Shown piece after piece: positions 1 to 5,803 of a stretch of 6,137 nucleotides of DNA. The notes under the pieces are model-generated. The model saw only the letters and a list, made by a program, of their open reading frames with translations, was not told the DNA's origin and did not search any database. The translations under genes and the position numbers were made by a program. Each line of letters opens with the position of its first letter. Positions within the stretch are counted from its first letter, which is position 1. Origin of the DNA: an uncultured Methylococcaceae bacterium (GTDB taxonomy: Bacteria > Pseudomonadota > Gammaproteobacteria > Methylococcales > Methylococcaceae); NCBI GenBank assembly GCA_903910005.1, contig CAIVXW010000236.1, forward strand, positions 1-6,137, read 5' to 3'.

Positions 1-248
1 CGATCACAGCACGGGTGTTCATGAGTGGCCGGAGCCAGGCTTTGCGTTGGCCAGCCAAGTGGCGTTTGCAGGTTAAGGAGGTACGCTTGGAGCGAATCGG
101 CAACGATATCTGGTTGCACCCCGAACTGCCGCTTGAGCAAGACATGGGGCGCTGGTTGCAGCAGTTTTATGCCAGTACCGTGGCCTTGCCGGCGGAGTTT
201 CTGGTCGATCGGCTGGATGCGCCTGCGCAAGTGCGCGATTGGTCCTGA
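1..248 (+). CDS. vapB: VapB-type antitoxin, 5' end outside the window
   Basis: This is the antitoxin of a type II toxin-antitoxin pair. In the family it is a small DNA-binding protein that neutralises VapC and represses its own operon. The frame is already open at base 3 and reads ITARVFMSGRSQALRWPAKW. The run V-F-x-S-G-R/N-S-Q-A-x-R-x-P is the N-terminal signature of AbrB/SpoVT-fold VapB proteins, where it follows about 3-6 residues. The true start is therefore probably just before base 1, and the GTG at 15 or ATG at 21 would cut into the swapped-hairpin DNA-binding domain. The C-terminal part (EQDMGRWLQQFYAST onward) is the expected toxin-binding tail. About 80 residues are visible, a normal VapB length. 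The stop (246-248) lies 3 bases before vapC. Family assignment is strong; only the start is unknown. Confidence 0.88.
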   Translation, partial: ITARVFMSGRSQALRWPAKWRLQVKEVRLERIGNDIWLHPELPLEQDMGRWLQQFYASTVALPAEFLVDRLDAPAQVRDWS

Positions 249-251
249 GAT

Positions 252-665
252 ATGGGCATGCGGCGCACGCTGGATACCAATATTTGTAGTTACATCCTGC
301 GCCGACATCCCCCGAGCATGATTGAGCGCTTTGCCACGCTGGACCGAGGGCAAGTGTGGCTCTCAGCCATTGTGGCGGCGGAGCTTCGTTTTGGTGCGGC
401 CAAGTTGGGCGCCCCCCGTTTTCAGGCCGCCGTTGAAGCTTGGCTTGCCGGTTTTGATGTTCGGCCATGGCCAGTAGAGGCAACACAGTGTTATGCGCAG
501 GTTCGTGCCGTGCTGGAGCGGTCTGGTAAACCCATTGGTGGTATGGATTTGATGATTGCGGCCCATGCGTTGGCCGAAGACAGTGTGGTGATCACAAACA
601 ATGCCCGGGAGTTTCACCGTGTGCCAGGGTTGGCGGTAGAGGAATGGGCCATTGAGGCTGAATGA
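252..665 (+). CDS. vapC: VapC-type PIN-domain ribonuclease toxin
   Basis: This is the toxin partner of the preceding vapB. VapC proteins are Mg2+-dependent endoribonucleases that stop translation, often by cutting tRNA or rRNA; the target here cannot be read from sequence. At 137 aa it has the usual length. The PIN acidic residues are visible: D8 in LDTNICSYI, E44 in AAELRFGA and D99 in GGMDLMIAAHA. They are followed by the family motif TNNAREF (115-121) and the usual ending VPGLAVEEW. The ATG at 252 was chosen; the ATG at 258 (MRRTLDTN) is equally plausible and keeps the whole domain. No strong ribosome binding site precedes it, consistent with coupling to vapB 3 bases upstream. The stop at 663-665 overlaps the fnlB start as ATGA. 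No catalytic residue is missing, so the toxin looks intact. Confidence 0.93.
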   Translation: MGMRRTLDTNICSYILRRHPPSMIERFATLDRGQVWLSAIVAAELRFGAAKLGAPRFQAAVEAWLAGFDVRPWPVEATQCYAQVRAVLERSGKPIGGMDLMIAAHALAEDSVVITNNAREFHRVPGLAVEEWAIEAE

Positions 666-1792
666 CTGAGATGAAGAAAATTTTGATTACCGGGGCCAAT
701 GGCTTTATTGGCAAAAACCTGTTGGTGCGCTTGGGTGAGCTGCCAGACCATTCGGCCATTACGTTTGTACGCGGTGACGAGGTGGCCCGGTTGCCTGCCC
801 TGGTGGCCGAGGCAGATGCGGTGATTCACCTGGCCGGTGAAAACCGTCCCGCCGATGAGGCGGCTTTCGCGCAGGTGAACACGGGGCTGACCGCTGCACT
901 GTGCGATGCAGTTCGGGACGTCATCCGCAACACCGGGCGCACTGTGCCCTTGGTGCTGGCTTCGTCCACTCAGGCCGAGCGGGATAACCCCTATGGGCGA
1001 AGCAAGCTGGCTGCGGAGGAGGCCGTGCAAGACTTGGCTCAGGCCACGGGTAACCCTTGCGTGGTGTTCCGCTTGCCTGGGGTGTTCGGCAAGTGGTGCC
1101 GGCCCAACTACAACTCGGTGGTGGCCACGTTCTGCCACAACCTGGCGCGTGATTTGCCCATCCAGGTCAACGACCCGTCCGCCGTGGTGCGCCTGGTGTA
1201 CGTGGATGATGTTGTGACGGCCTTGATTGAGTCTTTGGCGGCGCCAATTGCTGGTGTTACGCAAGCCGTGGTGCAACCCGAGTATGCGATTACGTTGGGT
1301 GAGTTGGCCGAGCAGATCAAGGCGTTTGGTGCGTGCCGCACGTCACTGATGAGCGAGCGCGTGGGTACGGGGCTGGTGCGGGCGCTCTATGCCACCTATG
1401 TCAGCTACCTGCCCAACGACAAGTTTGCGTATGAGGTGCCACAGTATGGTGACCCGCGCGGCGTGTTTGTTGAAATGCTGAAAACGCCGGATTGCGGCCA
1501 GTTCAGCTTCTTTACTGCGCACCCGGGCATTACCCGGGGTGGGCATTACCACCACACCAAGACCGAGAAGTTTCTGGTGATCAAGGGTCAGGCCTTGTTT
1601 CGCTTCAGGCATCTGCTGACGGATGAGTTGTATGAACTGCGCACGTCGGGCGAAAAACCCGTGGTGGTGGATACGATACCCGGTTGGTCGCACGACATCA
1701 CCAACGTGGGCGACGACGAGATGGTGGTGATGCTGTGGGCGAACGAGGTGTTTGACCGAGCACGGCCGGATACTTTTTCTTGCGCACTCTAA
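662..1792 (+). CDS. fnlB: UDP-2-acetamido-2,6-dideoxy-L-arabino-hexulose reductase (FnlB/WbjC/CapF)
   Basis: This is a cytoplasmic bifunctional enzyme and the second step in making UDP-N-acetyl-L-fucosamine. In the characterised family it acts on the 4-keto sugar made by FnlA/CapE and reduces it with NADPH to UDP-2-acetamido-2,6-dideoxy-L-talose. The N-terminal half is an extended SDR: nucleotide-binding GANGFIG (11-17), SST (101-103) and catalytic Y111-x3-K115. The C-terminal third (about 258-376) is a metal-binding cupin with HPGITRGGHYHHTKTEKF (287-304; H295, H297, H298, E302) and H344 in PGWSHDITN. Length is 376 aa, close to the about 370 of CapF. ATG 662 overlaps the vapC stop and has GAGG at 654-657, only 4 bases away. 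ATG 671 (MKKILITGANG) matches the family start better and is the alternative. The next gene of the pathway lies 1.46 kb downstream, beyond two toxin-antitoxin-like pairs. Confidence 0.93.
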   Translation: MTEMKKILITGANGFIGKNLLVRLGELPDHSAITFVRGDEVARLPALVAEADAVIHLAGENRPADEAAFAQVNTGLTAALCDAVRDVIRNTGRTVPLVLASSTQAERDNPYGRSKLAAEEAVQDLAQATGNPCVVFRLPGVFGKWCRPNYNSVVATFCHNLARDLPIQVNDPSAVVRLVYVDDVVTALIESLAAPIAGVTQAVVQPEYAITLGELAEQIKAFGACRTSLMSERVGTGLVRALYATYVSYLPNDKFAYEVPQYGDPRGVFVEMLKTPDCGQFSFFTAHPGITRGGHYHHTKTEKFLVIKGQALFRFRHLLTDELYELRTSGEKPVVVDTIPGWSHDITNVGDDEMVVMLWANEVFDRARPDTFSCAL

Positions 1793-1801
1793 ATCGCGCT
1801 A

Positions 1802-1817
1802 TTGATGGTACGATAAA
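1802..1817. promoter_or_regulatory. Weak imperfect dyad upstream of phd
   Basis: Sixteen bases centred on GGTACG match their reverse complement at 6 of 8 pairs. They lie in the 47-base gap between fnlB and the antitoxin gene. Phd and YefM antitoxins autoregulate by binding short palindromes, often with a GTAC core, so this is the natural place for an operator. TACGAT at 1809-1814 could be a -10 box, but no convincing -35 box lies at the right distance. Treat this as a candidate only. Confidence 0.25.
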
Positions 1818-1824
1818 GCTTTTG

Positions 1825-1830
1825 TAGGGA
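1825..1830 (+). promoter_or_regulatory. Ribosome binding site of the Phd antitoxin gene
   Basis: TAGGGA lies 9 bases before the ATG at 1840. This fixes the antitoxin start and shows that the gene has its own translation signal. By contrast, the following toxin begins on an overlapping GTG. Confidence 0.55.
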
Positions 1831-1839
1831 CGCATAGTC

Positions 1840-2094
1840 ATGCCACACATCAGTGCCAACGATTTGAAGACCAAGGGCGTTGCCGCCATCGAGGCGGTAC
1901 TGGCCGCGCATGACGAGGCCATTGTTTCCGTGCGGGGCAAGGAACGTTTCGTGGTGGTGGACTTGGCCTATTACCAGCGTTTGCGTGAATACGAGCTGGA
2001 AGTCGCTTTGACCCAAGCACGTGCCGACATGGCCGCAGGGCGTGCAGTCAAGGAAAGCCCAGAGGCACACTTGGCCAGGCTGGATGCCCTGTGA
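1840..2094 (+). CDS. Phd/YefM-family antitoxin
   Basis: This is an 84-aa antitoxin that in the family binds and neutralises the toxin encoded next to it and represses the shared promoter. The N-terminal half has the Phd/YefM fold: ISANDLKTKGVAAIEAVL (4-21), then the beta-strand stretch AIVSVRGKERFVVVDLAYY (27-45). This is followed by RLREYELEVALTQARADMAAG (47-67), a charged helix expected to wrap the toxin. The ending KESPEAHLARL is typical of the Phd subgroup paired with RelE/ParE-like toxins. A TAGGGA ribosome binding site supports the ATG. The stop overlaps the toxin GTG by 4 bases (GTGA), so the toxin is probably translated by coupling. The pair sits in the gap between fnlB and the rest of its pathway, with no sugar-related role visible. 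Confidence 0.88.
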   Translation: MPHISANDLKTKGVAAIEAVLAAHDEAIVSVRGKERFVVVDLAYYQRLREYELEVALTQARADMAAGRAVKESPEAHLARLDAL

Positions 2095-2369
2095 CGACGT
2101 TTTCCCTGGTTTTTACCGAAACCTACAACCGCCAAGCCGCCAAATGGCTGGTAAGGCACCCCGAGATGCGCTCGCAATACCTGAAAACACTTCAGCTGCT
2201 GGAACTGAACCCATTTCACCCCTCTTTGCGGTTGCATGCGCTGGGCGGCCGTCTGGCCGGGGTGCACTCGGTTTCTATCAACCTCTCGTATCGCATTACC
2301 CTCGAGATGCTGGTCGAGGGTCACGAAATCGTGTTGCTCAAGGTGGGGGACCACGACACGGTGTATTGA
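2091..2369 (+). CDS. RelE/ParE-superfamily toxin
   Basis: This 92-aa toxin is the partner of the upstream Phd/YefM antitoxin. RelE-like members cleave mRNA at the ribosome, whereas ParE-like members inhibit gyrase; sequence alone does not decide which applies here. The family pattern is clear: FTETYNRQAAKWLVRHPEM (8-26, first helix), LLELNPFHPSLRLHALGG (36-53), then SVSINLSYRI (60-69), and a C-terminal ending VGDHDTVY (85-92). The H-D-x-V-Y ending and the YRI core are typical of the YafQ/RelE-like mRNA interferase side, so RNase activity is the better guess. The gene starts on GTG, inside the antitoxin stop codon, with GGAT at 2082-2085 as a modest ribosome binding site. It appears full length and intact. 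Confidence 0.87.
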   Translation: MTTFSLVFTETYNRQAAKWLVRHPEMRSQYLKTLQLLELNPFHPSLRLHALGGRLAGVHSVSINLSYRITLEMLVEGHEIVLLKVGDHDTVY

Positions 2370-2371
2370 AC

Positions 2372-2428
2372 CCAGATTTTCCATTAGGCGGCGAAAGGCA
2401 CCTGAGGTAACCAAGAGCCAAAATCTGG
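2372..2428. repeat. Perfect 9-bp inverted repeat bounding 57 bp
   Basis: CCAGATTTT at 2372-2380 is exactly mirrored by AAAATCTGG at 2420-2428, with 39 bases between. It begins 2 bases after the toxin stop and ends 21 bases before the MNT gene, filling most of the 80-base spacer. It could fold as a long-loop hairpin in RNA, act as a protein-binding site, or be the ends of a tiny remnant element. No U-tract follows, so it is not a classical terminator. A smaller hairpin, GCCA/TGGC, overlaps the right arm at 2417-2429. Confidence 0.5.
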
Positions 2429-2449
2429 CACGCCCCACATGGAAGCTCG

Positions 2450-2755
2450 ATGCGTATATCCGAATTTGAACGGCAAACACTGAAACGACTGGCAAGGGTC
2501 TGTTTTGACGAGGATGCAGTTGTGCGTTTGTTTGGCTCCCGCCTTGCAGACCACGGCAGGGGGGGCGATATCGACCTTCTAATCGAAACGCACTTGACCG
2601 ACCCGAAGCAGATCGCCCGGGCCCATACCCGGTTTCTTGCAACGCTCTATTCGACGTTGGGTGAGCAGAAGGTCGACGTATTGATTGATTATCCGAATCG
2701 GCGCCTGTACCCCGGAGTGTATGAGGTGGCACGCACGCAAGGTGTGGTGTTGTGA
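2450..2755 (+). CDS. MNT-type minimal nucleotidyltransferase (MntA-like antitoxin)
   Basis: This 101-aa protein belongs to the minimal nucleotidyltransferase class of the polymerase-beta fold. In characterised MntA-HepT systems such a protein is the antitoxin and silences the HEPN RNase by adding AMP to a tyrosine. The signature is complete: G29-S30, then D40-x-D42 in GGDIDLLIE, giving GS-x9-D-x-D. A third acidic residue sits in KVDVLID (D76). These are the metal-binding positions needed for catalysis. The ATG is preceded by GGAAG at 2441-2445, a slightly close but usable ribosome binding site. The stop overlaps the start of the HEPN gene, so the two are a unit. Because the fold is shared with other small transferases, the antitoxin role rests on the partner gene and is inferred. 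Confidence 0.85.
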   Translation: MRISEFERQTLKRLARVCFDEDAVVRLFGSRLADHGRGGDIDLLIETHLTDPKQIARAHTRFLATLYSTLGEQKVDVLIDYPNRRLYPGVYEVARTQGVVL

Positions 2756-3255
2756 TGGACGAGGTGGCTTCTCGTTTCGCTGAGGCTTGGCATCAATGCA
2801 CGCGGCACATGCATCATCTTCAGCACCCGCTGGCGGCATTGGCGCCCTATCTGCCCGCTTCACCCGAGTTTGTGAGCGCAATGGATGATGAACAGGTCCA
2901 GGACTGGGACCAATTCATTCTGCGCTTTACCAAGTTGCAAGACGCCATGGGCGCACGGCTTTTTCCCGCTGTGCTGGCTTACCTTCAAGAACCTTACGAA
3001 GACCGACCGATGCTCGACAAATTACATCGGCTCGAGCAACTGGGCTATTTGGTAGATATTGAGAGCTGGGGCCTGTTGCGCGCAATTCGCAACAGGTTTG
3101 CGCACGATTATCCAGAAGACGACGCACTCAAGGCGGCCTATCTCAATGAGGCTGTTGAAAGCGTCCCTGTCATTCACGCCTTGCTCGACAGAATCGCACC
3201 AATTGCCATGCAGGTCTTGGCAATCGATCAAACAATGAAACAGGATCAAGCATGA
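2755..3255 (+). CDS. HEPN-domain protein, HepT-like ribonuclease toxin
   Basis: This is the predicted toxin of the MNT-HEPN pair. HEPN toxins are metal-independent RNases whose active site is R-x4-H-x-Y. Here the motif is RNRFAHDY at residues 112-119 (R112, H117, Y119), intact. Y119 is the equivalent of the tyrosine that MntA AMPylates in studied HepT proteins. The rest is mostly helical and acidic, with FTKLQDAMGARLFPAVLAYL and LDKLHRLEQLGYL ahead of the motif. At 166 aa it is longer than compact HepT proteins, because of an N-terminal extension of about 50 residues. The ATG at 2755 overlaps the MNT stop by one base. GTG at 2752 adds one residue and is better spaced from AAGG at 2739-2742. 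The stop overlaps the fnlC start as ATGA, and the last codons carry the fnlC ribosome binding site. Confidence 0.82.
   Translation: MDEVASRFAEAWHQCTRHMHHLQHPLAALAPYLPASPEFVSAMDDEQVQDWDQFILRFTKLQDAMGARLFPAVLAYLQEPYEDRPMLDKLHRLEQLGYLVDIESWGLLRAIRNRFAHDYPEDDALKAAYLNEAVESVPVIHALLDRIAPIAMQVLAIDQTMKQDQA
3242..3245 (+). promoter_or_regulatory. Ribosome binding site of fnlC inside the HEPN gene
   Basis: AGGA lies 6 bases before the ATG at 3252, within the last codons of the HEPN gene. It supports the fnlC start and shows that fnlC translation begins in toxin coding sequence. Confidence 0.55.
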
Positions 3256-4388
3256 AAAAACTCAAAGTCATGTCGGTCGTGGGGACACGGCCAGAAATTA
3301 TTCGCCTGTCTCGTGTGCTGGCCGCACTGGACGCGCATTGCGACCATGTCCTGGTGCACACTGGCCAGAACTACGACTACGAGCTGAACCAGGTGTTTTT
3401 CGATGACCTGGGTGTGCGCAAGCCCGACTTCTTCTTGAACAGCGCCGAGGGCAGCACCGGGGCTGCCAATACCATTGGCAATCTCATTACCGCTGTGGAT
3501 GGCGTGCTGGCCCAGGTGCAGCCCGAAGCGATGCTGGTGCTGGGTGACACCAACAGTTGCCTGTCGGTCATTCCAGCCAAGCGCCGCAAAGTGCCCATCT
3601 TCCACATGGAAGCCGGTAACCGCTGTTTTGACCAGCGCGTGCCCGAAGAGACTAACCGGCGCATCGTGGACCACACGGCCGACATCAACCTCACCTACAG
3701 CACCATTGCGCGCGACTACCTGCTGCGCGAAGGCCTGCCGCCCGATCAAGTCATCAAGACCGGCAGCCCGATGTATGAGGTGCTGCACCATTACCTGCCG
3801 CAGATTCAGGCCTCAGACGCCTTGTCGCGCCTGGGCTTGTCGCCGGAACAGTACTTTGTGGTCAGCGCGCACCGCGAAGAAAACATCGAGTCCGACAAGT
3901 CGTTCACCAAACTGGTGGCGGTGCTCAATGCCGTGGCCGAAGACCATGGCTTGCCGGTGGTGGTGTCGACCCATCCGCGCACCCAGAAGCGGGTAGATGC
4001 CACCGGCGCCAAGTTTCATCCACTGGTACGCCTGATGAAGCCTTTGGGCTTTCACGACTATGTGAACCTGCAGATGCAAGCCAAGACGGTGCTGTCAGAC
4101 AGCGGCACCATCAATGAGGAATCCTCCATCCTGAACTTTCCGGCACTTAACTTGCGCGAGGCGCACGAACGCCCCGAAGGCATGGAAGAGGCCGCCGTAA
4201 TGATGGTCGGCCTTGAAGTGGAGCGTGTTCGCCAGGGCTTGGCCATCTTGCAAAGCCAGCCCCGTGGCGCGGAGCGCGCATTGCGCCTGGTGGCCGACTA
4301 CAGCATGCCCAACGTGAGCGAGAAGGTGGTGCGCATCATTCACAGCTACACCGACTACGTGAACCGCGTGGTGTGGAAGAAGTACTGA
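3252..4388 (+). CDS. fnlC: UDP-2-acetamido-2,6-dideoxy-L-talose 2-epimerase (FnlC/WbjD/CapG)
   Basis: This cytoplasmic enzyme catalyses the last step to UDP-N-acetyl-L-fucosamine by inverting carbon 2 of the L-talose derivative made by FnlB. It has the WecB-type non-hydrolysing epimerase fold. Visible motifs are GTRPEIIRL (11-19), HTGQNYD (36-42), GDTNS with D99, HMEAGNRCFDQRVPEETNRR with E120 and E132/E133, SAHREEN with H207, and SDSGTINEESS (282-292). The stretch GNRCFDQRVPEE and the ending EAHERPEGMEEA mark the FnlC/CapG branch rather than WecB, whose equivalent stretch has LRTGD. At 378 aa it has the normal length. The ATG overlaps the HEPN stop (ATGA) and has AGGA 6 bases before it. wbuB follows after 3 bases. 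An automatic pipeline may label it simply wecB. Confidence 0.94.
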   Translation: MKKLKVMSVVGTRPEIIRLSRVLAALDAHCDHVLVHTGQNYDYELNQVFFDDLGVRKPDFFLNSAEGSTGAANTIGNLITAVDGVLAQVQPEAMLVLGDTNSCLSVIPAKRRKVPIFHMEAGNRCFDQRVPEETNRRIVDHTADINLTYSTIARDYLLREGLPPDQVIKTGSPMYEVLHHYLPQIQASDALSRLGLSPEQYFVVSAHREENIESDKSFTKLVAVLNAVAEDHGLPVVVSTHPRTQKRVDATGAKFHPLVRLMKPLGFHDYVNLQMQAKTVLSDSGTINEESSILNFPALNLREAHERPEGMEEAAVMMVGLEVERVRQGLAILQSQPRGAERALRLVADYSMPNVSEKVVRIIHSYTDYVNRVVWKKY

Positions 4389-4391
4389 AGC

Positions 4392-5636
4392 GTGTCCGTG
4401 CCCAAACCCACGCGCGTATTGCTGCTGACCCAGTGGTTTGACCCGGAACCCACGTTCAAAGGGCTGGTGTTTGCCCGCGAGTTGGTGCGGCAAGGCTTTG
4501 ACGTGGAGGTCGTGACCGGCTTTCCGAATTACCCGGGCGGCAAGGTTTACCCTGGCTACAAAATCAAATGGTTGCAGCGCGAGCTCATCGATGGGGTTCA
4601 CATCACGCGAGTGCCGCTTTACCCGAATCATGATCAGTCTGCCGTCAAGCGCGTTCTGAACTACCTCAGCTTTGCCGCCTCGACGTTGTTCTATGGCGTG
4701 TTCATGGCTAAACGGGCCAATGTCATCTATGCCTATCACCCACCTTTGACGGTAGGCATTTCTGCCAGCCTGATTCGTTTCTTTCGACGCATACCTGTTG
4801 TCTATGACATTCAGGATATGTGGCCCGATACGTTGCGCGCGACGGGGATGCTCAACAACCCTCGTGCTCTTCGAATTGTTGATGCGGTTTGTCGTTGGGT
4901 CTACCGTCGGGTCGATCGCATCGTTGTTTTATCGCCCGGCTTCAAACGTTTATTGCTGCAACGAGGTGTGGCCGAAGATAAGGTGAGTGTGATCTACAAC
5001 TGGGCGGATGAGGCTTCGTTGGCCGCCCCCATCGGTGAGGTGCCAGCCGGTTTCCCGACAGATGGGCCGTTCCGCATTCTGTTCGCCGGCAACATAGGCA
5101 AAGCCCAGGCGTTGGGCTCGGTGCTGTCGGCTGCTGAAATACTGCAAAAACAAGGCATCCGCGTGTGCTGGTTGATGCTGGGTGGTGGCGTTGAGGTGAA
5201 TAATCTGAAAGACGAGGCAGAACGCAAGCAATTGGCCAACGTGGTGTTTTTACCTGCAGTGCCCATGGCCGAGGTGGGTGCCTACTTGCAAGCTGCCGAT
5301 GCCCTGTTGGTTCACCTGCGCAAAGACCCGATTTTTGAAATCACTATCCCGTCCAAAACCCAAGCCTACATGGCAGTGGGTAAACCCTTGTTGATGGCCG
5401 TGGATGGCGATGCCGCTGATCTCGTTAAACAGTCTGGTGGTGGGGTAGTGGCGGAATCGGAAGACGCTGAGGCCTTAGCCCAAGCGGCACTGCAACTGGC
5501 CAGCACATCCGGGGCCGAACTGGAAGCGATGGGCCAGCAGGCGCAGTCGTATTACAGGGAACGCCTGGCTTTGGCCGTGGGCGTACAAAAGTTTGGCGAC
5601 CTGTTTCGTCAACTAGCCCAGGCTGGCGGGCGATGA
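4392..5636 (+). CDS. wbuB: GT4-family glycosyltransferase, WbuB-like L-FucNAc transferase
   Basis: This is a GT-B fold glycosyltransferase of family 4, predicted to move L-FucNAc from the UDP sugar made by FnlB/FnlC onto a lipid-linked acceptor at the inner face of the membrane. The N-terminus LLLTQWFDPEPTFKGLVFA (10-28), then TGFPNYPGGKVYPGYKIKW (42-60) and YDIQDMWPDT (138-147), are WbuB hallmarks. The donor-binding half has FAGNIGKAQAL (231-241), FEITIPSKTQAYMAVGKPLL (315-334) and a terminal GDAADLV. A hydrophobic, basic stretch at about 89-135 (NYLSFAASTLFYGVF and following) probably contacts the membrane. Length is 414 aa, normal. The start is GTG at 4392, 3 bases after fnlC. GTG at 4398 lies 7 bases from GAAG (4387-4390) and is an equally good alternative. 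The acceptor sugar cannot be read from sequence. Confidence 0.9.
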   Translation: MSVPKPTRVLLLTQWFDPEPTFKGLVFARELVRQGFDVEVVTGFPNYPGGKVYPGYKIKWLQRELIDGVHITRVPLYPNHDQSAVKRVLNYLSFAASTLFYGVFMAKRANVIYAYHPPLTVGISASLIRFFRRIPVVYDIQDMWPDTLRATGMLNNPRALRIVDAVCRWVYRRVDRIVVLSPGFKRLLLQRGVAEDKVSVIYNWADEASLAAPIGEVPAGFPTDGPFRILFAGNIGKAQALGSVLSAAEILQKQGIRVCWLMLGGGVEVNNLKDEAERKQLANVVFLPAVPMAEVGAYLQAADALLVHLRKDPIFEITIPSKTQAYMAVGKPLLMAVDGDAADLVKQSGGGVVAESEDAEALAQAALQLASTSGAELEAMGQQAQSYYRERLALAVGVQKFGDLFRQLAQAGGR

Positions 5637-5639
5637 GTC

Positions 5640-5803
5640 ATGTTTATCAAGCGAGTCTTTGATGCTCTGTTAGCCGCCTTTGGCCTGCAGGCTTTGGCAC
5701 TGCCGTTGCGGGTGCTGGTCTGGCAGGTACGCCGCAAATTGGGCAGCCCGGTATTCTTCCGCGAGCTACGTCCGGCCGGCACGGCAGGCCATTCCAAATT
5801 TTC
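5640..5803 (+). pseudogene. Remnant of initiating sugar-1-phosphate transferase (Bac_transf/WcaJ-PglC type), frameshifted and truncated
   Basis: This is the 5' end of the membrane enzyme that would load the first sugar phosphate onto undecaprenyl phosphate. ATG 5640 reads MFIKRVFDALLAAFGLQALA then VRRKLGSPVFFRELRP, the N-terminal membrane segment and first conserved block of the family. Read straight on, the frame becomes AGTAGHSKFS and stops at TAG 5805-5807, giving 55 aa. Moving to the frame that begins at 5774 restores GRHGRPFQIF, which matches the family's conserved continuation (RPGxHGRPFxIxKFRTM). One base, probably a G in CCGGCC near 5772-5777, has therefore been lost. Even in that frame homology ends at about 5803. 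The catalytic Asp-Glu region and more than three quarters of the protein are missing, so it cannot function. It follows wbuB closely, where an intact copy would be expected. The lost base could instead be a sequencing error, but the truncation could not. Confidence 0.82.

Noticed and set aside
614..1276. Long antisense open frame (220 codons) over vapC/fnlB
   Set aside because: It is rich in H, R, G and Q with no recognisable motif, and lies opposite a gene with clear SDR and cupin motifs. It is a codon-bias shadow.
1780..1814. Promoter for phd using TTGCGC as -35 and TACGAT as -10
   Set aside because: The spacing is 23 bases, too long for a sigma-70 promoter.
2381..2428. Integron attC site between the TA modules
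   Set aside because: No GTTRRRY/RYYYAAC pair or attC architecture is present, and the modules are fused to operon genes by overlaps.
1971..2732. Antisense open frame of 253 codons over phd, relE and the MNT gene
   Set aside because: It spans three recognised genes and the spacer, has low-complexity composition and matches no family I know.
3252..4388. Canonical WecB making UDP-ManNAc
   Set aside because: The GNRCFDQRVPEE stretch, the C-terminal signature and the presence of fnlB and wbuB favour the FnlC/CapG branch.
5774..5790. GC-rich hairpin (GGCCGGC/GCAGGCC) as a terminator after wbuB
   Set aside because: The stem has one mismatch and no U-tract follows directly. The bases are explained as transferase codons (GRHGRP) in the shifted frame.
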